Source: Stomoxys calcitrans (lineage: Eukaryota > Arthropoda > Insecta > Diptera > Muscidae). Taken from it: 64,000 bases of DNA. The position numbers and the translations under genes are program-made. The notes beneath the pieces were generated by a model. It was not told the DNA's origin. It saw only the letters and a list, made by a program, of their open reading frames with translations, and ran no database searches. The stretch is from positions 90,470,272 through 90,534,271 of the forward strand of contig NC_081555.1 in the NCBI RefSeq assembly GCF_963082655.1, given 5' to 3'. Positions 24,012 to 34,924 of this stretch are shown here, piece after piece (positions within the stretch are counted from its first letter, which is position 1; the number at the start of each line of letters is the position of its first letter).

Positions 24012-24445
24012 TAAATTTTTATACCCATCACCATAGGTGTATACTTATCTAGTCATTCTGTTAGTAACACCTCAAAATATTGATCTGCGAACCCATAAAT
24101 TAGAGGCCACCGTAGCGCAGAGGTTAGCATGTCCGCCTATGACGCTGAACGCCTGGGTTCGAATCCTGGCGAGACCATCAGAAAAAATTTTCCTAATGCT
24201 GGCAACATTTGTGAGGTACTATGCCATGTAAAACTTCTCTCCAAAGAGATGTCGCACTGCGGCACGCCGTTCGGAGTCGGCTATAAAAAGGAGGCCCCTT
24301 ACCATTGAGCTTAAACTTGAATCGGACAGCACTCATTGATATATGAGAAGTTTGCCTCTGTTCCTTAGAGGAATGTTTATGGGCAAAATTTGAAAATTTT
24401 TAACCCATAAATATTATATACGATTCGGCGCGGCTGAACTTAACA
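24012..24445 (+). mobile_element. Short Helentron-like element split by a SINE
   Basis: TTTTTATACCCATCACCATA at 24018 opens the element and GATTCGGCGCGGCTGAACTT near 24423 closes it, with a SINE (24105-24398) between. The internal tandem array has been lost. Confidence 0.7.
24105..24398 (+). mobile_element. tRNA-derived SINE, copy at 24.1 kb
   Basis: RNA polymerase III promoter-like A box (TAGCGCAGAGGTTAGCATG) and B box (GGTTCGAATCC at 24156). A unique body follows (GCTGGCAACATTTGTGAGG, GCGGCACGCCGTTCGGA, CTTGAATCGGAC) and ends near GGGCAAAATTTG. Near-identical bodies at 51101 and 60421 show it is a repeat, not a tRNA gene. Confidence 0.88.
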
Positions 24446-24620
24446 TACTTTTAATTGTTATTTTTAATGTTTAAGGTTTTTGTGTATTGTTGTTATAAAA
24501 AACCTAATGGCTTATTTTTTTCTGTTTTTCAGGTCATTTTTTCCAGAATATACATATGTATATGCCTGAACCTATCTATGTAAGTCTTTGTTTCAAAATT
24601 TTATAAGAGAAAAGTTTCTA

Positions 24621-24857
24621 TTGGGTTGCCCAAAAAGTAATTGCGGATTTTTCATATAGTCGGCGTTGACAAATTTTTTCACAGCTTGTGACTCTGTAAT
24701 TGCATTCTTTCTTCTGTCAGTTGTCAGCTGTTACTTTTAGCTTGCTTTAGAAAAAAAGTGTATAAAAAGTATATTTGATTAAAGTTCATTCTAAGTTTTA
24801 TAAAAAATTCATTTACTTTCTTTTAAAAAATCCGCAATTACTTTTTGGGCAACCCAA
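24621..24857. mobile_element. Mariner-type MITE, copy 2
   Basis: 237 bp with TTGGGTTGCCCAAAAAGTAA termini in inverted orientation and flanking TA; full-length relative to copy 1. Confidence 0.92.
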
Positions 24858-26320
24858 TATACTTCCTAGTATTTGAAAGTGTTTTTAGTTTTTTTTTTCA
24901 CACTGTTATAAAGTTGTTTAAAAGGTCTAGCAAAGTAAAAGAGAGGAGTGGAGTTTCATACAAATCATTCAATTTTCCTCCCTTCTGTGAACTAATAGTA
25001 GCTATTTAGCCACTAAACGTTTATCATAAATACCACAAAATTCCCACATAAATTATACGTTTTGCTTAGATCAACCACAAAAAAGGCTTTTGATTGTCTA
25101 TTGCAGACTTTAAAGCGTTTTTATTGTGTGTAAAGTACAAAATAGACAGTAATTTGGTTTAGTACGAAATAGATTCTGTAGCAAATATGGTGTGTCAAAG
25201 TGAAAAAAGCCGCCCTGTATTTTTCCCCTCTTCAATTAAAGTGAAGTGGTATTAGAAATTCAATGAAGCAGAAAAATAAAACAAACAAAGCCGAACGAAT
25301 TAAAACAACAAAAAATTAGATGACAACAATAATCATAAATAAATAAAAAAAAACGAAATAGAAAAAAATAAACATTCCACTATTGGTTTTGTGATTGTTT
25401 ATATATGCCATATATGAGACACAAATTAAATTAATTTAATTTATGACAAATAAATGCAAATGAAGGCCTAATGTGTGAGAGCTAACAGGGCACAGTGCAT
25501 CAAATTGAAAAAAAATTAAATTTTACCTCTTTCCAAAAAAAAAAATAAATATATTTTTATGAGCTATCAATGTAAAGAAAAACTTTGTTTTAACTGGATT
25601 CTCTCTCGCTAACATAAAAAATTGTGCCCAAAATATTTTATATGGTTCTTTCAAATTCGGAACACTGTACACTGTTAGTAGTCACCTGGTTTTAATTTGA
25701 AGAATTCTATGTGGAGGGGTAGACTACAAGCCGACCATATTACAAATGTAATGACTGTCGGCAAGTGTTCGATCTACAGGCCAGACAAAGGAGGAGCATG
25801 TGCTTCATGTTGTAGGTGCGTCCATTAAGAATCACTGCATTTTGTTAAAATAAAATTTAATTGACAACAACTACTGCAACAAGCAGAAAAAAAAAAAACA
25901 AAAGCAAAATAAAATTTCAAGTTCATTTTTGTTGCATGAATGACAAGATGACCTTACAGGCTTAGCTTGTAATTAGATCACTCTGCCACACATTGTTATT
26001 AAAACGCAAAAAAATGGAAATCTTTATTCAGAGTTTCTTCGTCAGGTTTTAGTTTTCTTTTTTTTTTGTATTGTATTGCATGAGTTGCAATCAAGGTTCA
26101 CGACATTTTTGCCTGACAGCCTGTGGTCAGTGTCACAAGCATCTGAGATTTTTCAAACTATGAGAACTATTAAAATAGAAATCACTCGCCTATAAAAGTG
26201 AATCAGAGGAGTGTCTTGGCTTACATTGTTCACAAAATCTTTGTTGAAGCAAGGGCAACTTTTCAAAATTCTTAATATTTGAATTTAAAAGAAATGTTGA
26301 CGAAATTTTCTATATAGAAA
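24858..26320. other. AT-rich unique region
   Basis: About 1.4 kb without a credible gene on either strand and without the repeat families seen elsewhere. It has many A/T runs, for example near 25300-25370 and 25890. It may be intergenic or intronic sequence of a gene outside the window; nothing allows a choice. Confidence 0.4.
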
Positions 26321-26324
26321 ACAA

Positions 26325-28565
26325 GTGAAGAGGCATTAAGTTCGGGCGGGCCGAACTATGGATAAGAAACATGATGGAAGCTTTATCAAATATGGGCCAA
26401 AGTAAACCACATTGCATGGCCTGGTACAACTCAAAGTTTCAATATTCAGCGACACCGGCCAATAAATACGGCTTAAATGGATTGAAATCTCCAAATGGGC
26501 TGATCGGTCTATATGCCAGCTATATTCAAATATCGATCGAACTGGATCATATTCAAGTCGGTTGTCGGAAAGTCTTACTATAACTCACAATGGCAAATTT
26601 AAGCATGGATGTAGAGATGGGTTTCTACCGGGTAAATACCCAACGCTTGGGTATTTATTGGGTAAATACCCAACGCTTGGGTATTTGTTGGGTGAATACC
26701 CAATTAATACTTTTTTTTCGGGAGATCGGTCTATATGGCAGCTATATCCTATATGGTTCGATCGGGACGATATTCAACAAACTGGTATGGTGGTCTATCA
26801 AATTTCATCCATATCGGATGAAAAACACTCCTTTTATGGGCTAAATACTCTATATCGGGGGATCGGTCTATATGACAGCCATATCCAAATATGATCCGAT
26901 CTGGACGATATTCAACAAAAAGGTTTAGAGGGGTACCAGAATTCGATATGCAAAATGCATCGAATTAAGATGAACGAACTTTGGATACCCACCACCTCGG
27001 GTATATATGTAAACCACCTTTCATCCAAATCCGGTGAAAATTGCATACCTTATGTCCCATAGCAGTTATAACGAAATATGTTCCGATTTGGACCAAATAC
27101 TAACAAATACAAGTCATTGTTAAATTGTGTATAACAAAATATTGGTCTTTGGCTATAACTAAAAATAAACCGATCTGAAACATATGGATGTCGAAAAGCC
27201 TAACATAAGTCACTGTGTCAAATTTCAGTTAAATCGGATTATAAATGCGCCTTTTTTGGGGCCAGGGCTTCAAATCGAGATATCGGTCTATATGGCAGCT
27301 ATATAAACATTTGATCCGATCTGTGCCATATTCCAGGAAGATGTCGGGGGGCCTAATTTCACTTACTGTCCCGAATTTCGGCGACATCGGACAATAAATG
27401 CGCCATTTATGGCCTCAAAGCCTAAAACCTAGAGATCGGTCTATATGGTAGCTATATCCAAATCTGGACCGATCTGTGCCATATTGCAGAAGTTTGTCAA
27501 GGGGCTTAACATAACTCACTTTCCCAAATTTCGGCGACATCGGACAATAAATGGGCTTTTTATGGGCCCAAAACCTTAAATCGAGAGATCGGTCTATATG
27601 GCAGCTTTATCTAAATCTGGACCGATCTGAGCCAAATTGGAGAAGGACGTAGAAGGGCGTTACACAACGCACTGTCCAAATTTTGGCGACATTGGACAAT
27701 AAATGTGCCTTTTATGGCCCCAAAACCTAAAACCGAGAGATCGGTCTATATGGCAGCTATATCAAAATCTGATCCGATCTGAGCCAAATTGAAGAAGAAT
27801 GTCGAAGGGCCATACACAACTCACTGTCTTAAATTTCAGCAAAATTGGATAATAAATGTGGCTTTTATGGGCCTAAGACTCTAAATCTGAGAATGGGTCT
27901 ATATGGCAGCTATAACCAAATCTGGACCGATCCGGCCCTAATTAACGAAGGCTGTCGAAGGGCCTAACACCACTCACTGTCCCTAATTTCGGCGGACAAT
28001 AAATGCGCTTTTTATGGGCCCAAAACCTTAAATCGAGGGATCGGTCTATATGGCAGCTATATCAAAATCTGATCCGATCTGAGCCAAATTGAAGAATAAT
28101 GTCGAAGGGCCTAACACAACTCTCTGTCCCAAATTTCAGCAAAATCGGATAATAAATGTGGCTTTTATAGGCCTAAGACCCTAAATCTGAGGATCGGTCT
28201 ATATGGCATCTATATCCAAATCTGGACCGATTCGGCCCAAATTAACGAAGGCGAAGGACCTATCACAACTCACTGTCCCAAATTTCAGCAAAAGCGGATA
28301 ATAAATGTGGCTTTAATGGGCCTAAGACCCTAAATCGGAAGATCTGGACCAAATTGACGAAGGATGTCGAAGGGCCTTACACAACTAACTGTCACAAATT
28401 TCGGCAAAATTGGATAATAAATGTGGCTTATATTGGACTAAGACCCTAAATCGGCGGATCGGTCTTTATGGGGGCTATATCAAGGTATAGTCCGATATAG
28501 CCCGAATTTAACCTGCTTATGGACAAAAAAAGAATCTGTGCAAAGTTTCAGCTCAATATCTCTAT
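26325..28565 (-). mobile_element. Helentron-like family 1 elements, two joined copies
   Basis: Starts at about 26325 (GTTCGGGCGGGCCGAACTAT) and again near 26970 (GAACTTTGGATACCCACCAC). The second has about ten units of roughly 150 bp (CCAAATCTGGACCGATCTG, AACTCACTGTCCCAAATTTC, ATCGGTCTATATGGCAGCTA). The first contains a hairpin minisatellite at 26631-26700. The TATACCC-type end is missing; the array changes abruptly into family 2 repeats at about 28566. Confidence 0.82.
26631..26700. repeat. 30-bp hairpin-forming tandem repeat
   Basis: Two full 30-bp units and a partial third. Each unit contains AAATACCCAA-CGC-TTGGGTATTT, perfect 10-bp arms around a 3-nt loop. Confidence 0.9.
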
Positions 28566-28569
28566 TTTT

Positions 28570-29385
28570 AAATTTTGGCCCCAAAATTTATACTCTTTGG
28601 GGGGTTTGTGGGAATAGGCGGTGGCCCAAATACATGTTCCCACATTTGGATATCAGATTCGTATTCTACTCCCAAATACCTTTATTTGAGTTCCATATTG
28701 CGATGGTCAGAAAATAATTACTGTTGTTTTAGGGAAGGGGAAGACCCCCAATACCTTTCATTTGAGCCCCACATTGAGGTGGTTGGTATATATGCCCGAT
28801 TTAATGGTGTTTTGCAGAGTGGGGTGGTCCCCCAAACACTTAGCTCTAAAAATATAACAGTATCGTGCTCTACTCTCAAATATCATTTATTTGAACCCCA
28901 TATTGCCATTTAAGACCCAAAATTACCATGGTGAGCAAATACGTCCTATTTGGGGGTTGTTTTGGTGGTGGGACGTCCCCTAGAGAGTTGGTCCGGAATG
29001 TTGATATCAGATTCGTGGTCTACTCCCAAATACCTTTCATTTGAGCCCCATATTTCCATAGTCGGCAAACATGACCGGTTTGGTGGGTGTTTTGGGGGAT
29101 GGGGCGGCCATTCAGTGACTTGGCGCAGAAAATATATATCAGATTCATGTTCTACTCGAAAATACTTCATATTACTATCCCATATTGGAATGGTCAGCAA
29201 ATACGTCTTATATGGGAGATGTTATGGGGTCGGGGTGGCCCCATATACACTTTTTCCCGAATATTGATATCAAATTCGTGTTTTACTGCCAAAGACCTTT
29301 CATTTGAGCCCCATATTGCTATTGTAGTAAATTTGTCCTCTTTGGGGGTTGTTTTTGGAGGCGGCGTTTGGATATCAGATTCGTA
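28570..29385 (+). repeat. Family 2 tandem repeat block
   Basis: Units of about 130-160 bp with TTTGAGCCCCATATTGC, GGGGGTGTTTTGG, ATATCAGATTCGTGTTCTAC and CAAATACCTTTCATTTGAG recur five or six times with divergence. Several arrays of this family occur in the window (34925, 39590, 42725, 44500, 56335). No coding sense; reading frames through it follow the repeat. Confidence 0.8.
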
Positions 29386-29389
29386 TTCT

Positions 29390-32300
29390 ACACTGATGGA
29401 AAATCGGCAAGGGCAAGATTCATATTGCCTTAATTCAGGAACCATGGACGACCCGGAACAAAGTTTCTGGACTGAACCATATCAACTACCAATTATTCTA
29501 TGCTAACACTGGTACTCGTTCGAGGACCTGCGTTATTTATCATAAAAATTTGAATTATTTATTTTCCCCAGAGTTGTCAACATCGCATGCAACAGTGGTG
29601 AGACAGAGAGACGGTAGAGTATACCTGGCATCACTTTATCTGCCTGTCGACTCTCCGACACCGCCACCCATGTTGGAGCTGCAGTGGCTGGTGAAGAAGG
29701 CAAGACAGACAGGAAATGAGTATGGATACTCATATGGTGCGATGCGAACTCTCACCACATTTCGTGGGGCCAAGCCCTGGCAGAGTTATTAAATATTAAC
29801 GACCTAATAACACTTAATATCGGTAACACCGCTACCTTTGTTAATCGGATTAGGGAGGAGGTATTAGATGTGACGATTTGTTCGGAAAATCTAATCGATG
29901 AGGTTCAGGATCGGAGGGTCTCCATGACACACTCTTTCTCTGACCATCGCTATATTAGGTTTGAAATAGCAAAGCCGAATCCGATAAGCTTCCGGAATAA
30001 GTTAAAACCAACTGGACAAAATTCGGATAACTACTCAGAGGAAGACTTGGGCATGATAATTTAGATTGCCCAAGCATAGAAGACATTGACGAAAATGTCA
30101 ACAGGATTACGACTTCACTGGTGGGGTCCTTCGAAGATAGTTGTCCTCTGCGGGAAAGGAAATCAGCCCAAGAATAACCCTGGATGACCAGGGAGATTCG
30201 CAATATTGGGAAAGAGGTCCGCAGACTTTTTACAGAGCACGTCGTAAAAATGCGGAAGTTTATTGGGATGTGTATTACACACGGCTCAAGGAATACAATA
30301 AGATTGCCAGAGCGGCGAAACGTGCCTCCTGGAAGTTTTTCTGCGAACAGGTCGATAGCGTTAATGACGCCGCCAGGATAAAAAATTTTCTCTCAAGAAT
30401 CCATGTACAAACTGAAACGTTAGTAGACGGCATGGGAGTGAGAGCAGAGACAACGGAGGATATGTTGAGGCTTTTGATGAAAACCCATTTTCCACAGGAT
30501 ACGAAGGGACTTACGGAGACATCGGAAACTTGTAATAATGACGTTGATCGAAGTTTTATAATAACGTAAAGGTAAAGGAATCCTTGAGGAGCTTCCGGCG
30601 TTACTACAGAAAGAGGCAGACTATCAGGCACCTCATCTGGCCAATATTTTCACAGCGTGCCTGGGACTTGCATATACTCCGAAAGCCTGGTAGGAGACAA
30701 GGGTGGTGTTTATACCCATACCTGGCAGGGCAAGTTATGCGACACCAAAGGCCTAAAGACCCATAAGCCTTACGTTCTTTCTATTCAAAACCATGGAACG
30801 TATTGTGGAGACCATGATAAAGGGTATGACATCCAGCGAACTGTTCAAATACAAACGGCATGCCTAAGTCAAGGGAAGTTCGGTGGAGACTGCACTGCAC
30901 GAGGTTGTGGATTAAACAGAAGAATCCTTCGATGTCAAAACGTACACACTAGCGGTATGCATTGACATAGAGGGGGCTTTTAACAATGTGCGGAGCGACA
31001 CACTGATCCAATCCTTAGACCAGTACCGGCTGAACCCGGTCCTTAGAGACTGGATAAACCATATGCTAAGGAACAGGTGGATAAATTGTGTGTCCCATGG
31101 CAGCATAAATATAAGGGAGAAAGTGGCACAGGGCACTCCACAGGGGGCATTTCATCACCACCATAAATGACCTATTACGGAGGAGGGATTTGAACCCGTC
31201 TGCTATGATGTTATAATACTTCTAAGAGGTAAGGATCCGAACGAGCTATGCAGAAGGGCCGAAAGGGTCTTGCATATGGCATATGACTGGGCTAGACCTA
31301 GTGGTCTCAATGTTAACCCAGAGAAAACTGAAATATGCCTGTTCACGAGGAAGACGAAAAGTTGCCAATTTAACCCGCCACGTTTCCTCAATAAGACGCT
31401 TTCGATATCTGACAAGGTCAAATACTTAGGTGTGATCTTGGACAGGAAACTGAATTGGAAGTGTCACATTCAGGAGCGTATAGAGATAGCTCACAGATTT
31501 TGGGCACTATGTAGCCCCGTCTACTCGAAACGGGCCTGAATCCTAGGATAGTCCACTGGCTCTACAGGAGCGTGTTTAGAACAATACTTACTTACTCCTC
31601 AGTAGTTTGGTGGACTGCTATGGAGAAAAAGTGCAACGTAAGGACCATACAACAGGTTCAGAGAACATGTTGTCTTGACATAGGCGGAGCGATAAAGACC
31701 ACGCCCACTAGGGCACTGGAGACTATTCTATATATCCGACCCATTGACATACAGATTAAGTGTGAGGCTGCAACTGCGGCTGTGAGACTTTAAGCGATGG
31801 GAGAATGAATTGAGGATGGGAGTAGCTCATACCATCGCGGTATAATCGAGGCGACGATAAGAAACGTGGAAGGAAGGGAAGAGGTTTCCGATCGGATACC
31901 TGAGATGAACCTTGAACTCGAGTGCGAGGCACTGTTGCCATCGGCACAGTCTTGGATTGACGGAACCCTAGTATTGCCATCTGGAAGATCATGTTACACG
32001 GATGGATCAAAGCTAGAGGACTGAGTGGGCCTGGGGGTTTACATTGATAACCCAGGGACTGAGATCTGTTTTAGACTGCCTGACCATAATACGATCCTGC
32101 AGGTGGAGATCCGGGCGAGCACGGAATGCGTGAGGTGATGTGGTCCTATCGCGAGGACCTGGTTGTTATTGCCCTTATGGCAATAACAACCAGGACGTTA
32201 AGGTCACGAACAGTCTTGAAGTGTCAGAAGGAGATTAACGCCTTTTCTGAGGATGGGAAAATCCGCATTGTTTGGGTGCCTGGCCATAACGGAGTAAGGG

Positions 32301-32905
32301 GAAATGAAAGGGCAGACGATTTGGCAGTGAAGACCAGAGGACTGCCGTCCAGAAACTTGGTTAACCCGAAATTTTTCGGGTCGACCCAGTTCGAGTTAAG
32401 GGAGTGGGCGAAAAATGCGCATACAACATTGTGGAATAGCGAAATGGTCGGTAGGACAGCGAAAGTCCTATGGGGGGATCCAGATTGTGAGAAGACGAGG
32501 CTATTACTGAAAGGAAGTAAGAAGGAGGTCAGTATAGCTATTGGTATCATAACGGGACACATAGGACTACGAGCTCACTTACGTAAAATCGTTGCGGCGA
32601 TTTATAGCATGTGTAGGGCATGCGGGGAAGATGATGATACGTTGAAGCATTTCCTTTGTCATTGCACGGCTTTCGCGGCTAGAAGACACCTGCACTTCGG
32701 TGGAGACACAATACCAGACATGAACCAACTTAGGGTAGTGGTATTGAAAACAATTAAGGATTTTGTAAGTAGCACGGAATTCCTAAGTAAAAATTTTCTT
32801 TTGAGAGGTTACTTTATAGTCGATTACTGGCTTAGGTGTACGTCCATAGTTGCATGGGGCGGATTAATATCTGCAGCCTCTTTTCAACCTAAACTAACCT
32901 AAATT
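29390..32905 (+). pseudogene. R1-like LINE (LINE C family), longest copy, ORF2 decayed
   Basis: ORF2 domain order is recognisable. Endonuclease remnants lie at 29530-30000, including TATFVNRIREEVLDVTIC and the SDHRYI box. A linker and RT cover 30141-31540, with CIDIEGAFNNV, GTPQGA and VKYLGVILDRKLNWK, and a degenerate YADD region. RNase H covers about 31990-32350 (CYTDGSKLE, then WVPGHNGVRGNERADDLAV). The C-terminal Cys knuckle follows (CRACGEDDDTLKHFLCHC), and the 3' end is CAACCTAAACTAACCTAA. Many frameshifts and stops make it inactive; a 258-codon frame at 32126-32902 survives. The 5' end (ORF1) is not recognised. Confidence 0.9.
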
Positions 32906-33160
32906 GACTGTAAACCTTGATTACAAGTTTACAAGGACTCACATATGGACGAATAGACAGACGGACATACGTACGGACGGAGGGACAGGCGAACAGACGT
33001 ACCTGGCTAAATCAAATGATTCTAAGTCGATCGGTGTACTTAAGGTATGTCTCTCATCTCTCCTTCTAAGCGTTGCAAACCACAGTAGTGGTGTAGGGTA
33101 TAAAAAGTCCACTAATAGTTTATCAATATCACCCATGGTGGATGATATATAGGATTTGGT
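32906..33160 (+). mobile_element. Family 3 repeat end
   Basis: It contains GACAGACGGACATACG, TCTAAGTCGATCGGTGTAC, CCTTCTAAGCGTTGCAAACC and AGTAGTGGTGTAGGGTATAA, the same terminal block as at 46230-46410 and 53440-53550. The other end is missing. Confidence 0.65.
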
Positions 33161-33214
33161 CCTGCCTAACTTAACGCGCTTTCACTCGTTGCTTCTGTTT
33201 GTTTTCTAAAGCTA

Positions 33215-33395
33215 TTGGGTTGCCCAAAAAGTAATTGCGGATTTTTCATATAGTCGGCTTTGAAAAATCTTTTCACAGCTTGTGACTCTGTACTTGCATT
33301 CTTTCTTCTGTCATTTATCAGCTGTTACTTTTAGCTTGCTTTAGAAAAAATGCATTTACTTTCTTTTAAAAAATCCGCAATTACTTTTTGGGCAA
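33215..33395. mobile_element. Mariner-type MITE, internally deleted copy 3
   Basis: The left terminus TTGGGTTGCCCAAAAAGTAA is intact. About 50 bp of the centre is missing and the right end breaks off after TTACTTTTTGGGCAA without ACCCAA. Confidence 0.88.
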
Positions 33396-33485
33396 TAAAT
33401 TAGAACAAAAATGAATAAATTTTGCATTGACTATGCTATACTTATCACTAAACTCCTTAGCATTTTATTAAAAAAAAAACTTCAA

Positions 33486-33491
33486 TTTATT
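33486..33491 (-). terminator. Polyadenylation signal of gene C
   Basis: AATAAA on the minus strand, only 4 nt beyond the stop codon, implying a very short 3' UTR. Confidence 0.55.
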
Positions 33492-33495
33492 CCAT

Positions 33496-34160
33496 TTAAC
33501 AACTCTTTACAACTTCAGCACAAGCCTCAGTGTATCCCTGGAATTGCTTGCCCATATTGGTAATGGCTGGCAATAAGATATTCACACCGGTATCGGTTTC
33601 GTCTCCTCTATTGGCAACCTTTTGTATGGCAGCACCCATAACACCGGGAATTTGTCCAAGAATTTCTGGATTTGGATTGGCTACCAGGCAAACTAAGGTT
33701 TCGCCCAGAACCTGCAAAGCTTTACCCAATTCTCCAAGATTACTTTGCTGGCCAGTTGGGCAATAACTTGTAGCTGCTCCACATGTGCTGTCGATGGCTT
33801 GCAAACTAGCTGCCGTATCACCAATCAATACTTGAAGTAGTCCAGCCAATTTCTCTTGGGTTAATTCACCTTTGCCCTTCTCCTTGACACCGGCCAAGGT
33901 GGTATCAAATGTGGCTTGAGACTTGGCAATTATATCGGCATCGTCCACATGATCAGCCAGACATATGGTGTTAATGCCCACTTTGACCAAGCCTTTGCCA
34001 GCCTGAGAGATAAACTCAAAAGGTTTTGGTTCCTCAGCGTGGACAAGGCAAAGGGCTAAGAGCAGAAATAAAGCTAAGAGTAAAAAATAAACAAAATTTA
34101 TAACAAGAGTTAGTATTTTTGTTTTGTTTTATTATTACCTGAGATTTTATTGCTAGCCAT
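33496..34160 (-). CDS. Secreted Cys-containing protein, gene C
   Basis: Exon 1 is 34139-34160 and exon 2 is 33496-34073, with a 65-bp intron (GTAATA donor, CTCTTAG acceptor), phase 1, giving 199 aa. The start MASNKISALFLLLALCLV is a strong signal peptide ending at about residue 20 (VHA-EE). The body is Ala/Leu/Gly-rich and probably helical. Landmarks: TICLADH, STCGAATSYCPTG, a LVCLVANPNPE block, an AAIQKVANRGDETD block and two C-terminal cysteines (ACAEVVKSC). It is closest to gene D, with which it shares VANPNPE-type and IQKVAN motifs, and more distantly related to A and B. TATA-like TTTATAAAAG lies about 50 bp upstream of the start, near 34208-34217. Function unknown; a DUF725-like assignment is only a memory-based suggestion. 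Confidence 0.9.
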
Positions 34161-34224
34161 TTTTCAGTCTTCTTTTCCTATAAATAGACGAGTTATACTG
34201 AGCTCATCTTTTATAAATTGCCTT

Positions 34225-34924
34225 CTTTTATAGTTATCGGTATGTCTGAGGGGATTTTTTTTTTAGGTTTGATTAGTTCAAAAAAATTAGCATTTGACTT
34301 GATTGCATAAAAATCGCCTTTAATGTGTTACTGTTTTATATGCATGTCAACATTAAAACTGCCCCATGTGACATGTGACATTCATGGACCACAAATCGAC
34401 ATTGTTTATAAAATTTTGGCAACAATCTATGATAAGTCAGTCATTTCGATTAAGAAATTTGATAAGTAGGGAAAAAATTAGAAATTACAATTATGTTGGA
34501 TTGGTTTTATGTTTACGAAAATAGATTGAATGCAAAAAACATCGCATCAAGTTTAGAGCGGGTTTGGAACTTTGGAAACTCACCAAAATAGATTCTGCCA
34601 AACCGGGCAAAATCTGAGCTTCTAGAGGCCGTTGAAGACTAATCGAGAGACATTTAAATTGGGGCTATATCGGAGAGATTTGGATCCTACTTAGGATGAT
34701 TGTAAGAGAGCACTACGTGCAAAATGTCAGCTGAATTTGATAACAATTGTGGCATTTAGTGGTTTTATTGGGAGATTTCCCAGGTTAAATGCCGATTTGG
34801 ACTGTATATAGCACGCATGTTTGTAACAGAACACTAAGTGCATCCAAAGAACACCGTATTATCTGCCAAGTCTGATGAAAATTGCACCTTTTTAAGGCAA
34901 AAATCCATGTCGAAGTAATCATTT
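34225..34924. other. Gene C upstream and degenerate Helentron-like remnant
   Basis: 34225-34500 is AT-rich with nothing recognised. From about 34550 there are diverged blocks of family 1 (AGATTCTGCCAAACCGGG, GGGGCTATATCGGAGAG, GCATTTAGTGG) without termini. Confidence 0.45.

Noticed and set aside
24105..24175. tRNA gene
   Set aside because: A and B boxes are present, but the same head plus a ~230-bp body recurs at 51101 and 60421, so it is a SINE; no full cloverleaf with a matching acceptor stem was seen.
28575..29506. Several 80-140 codon frames in both strands
   Set aside because: They are translations of family 2 tandem units and end inside them.
32126..32902. 258-codon open frame as a host gene
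   Set aside because: It encodes the RNase H and Cys-knuckle end of a LINE ORF2 (WVPGHNGVRGNERAD, CRACGEDDD) and is followed by the LINE 3' end.
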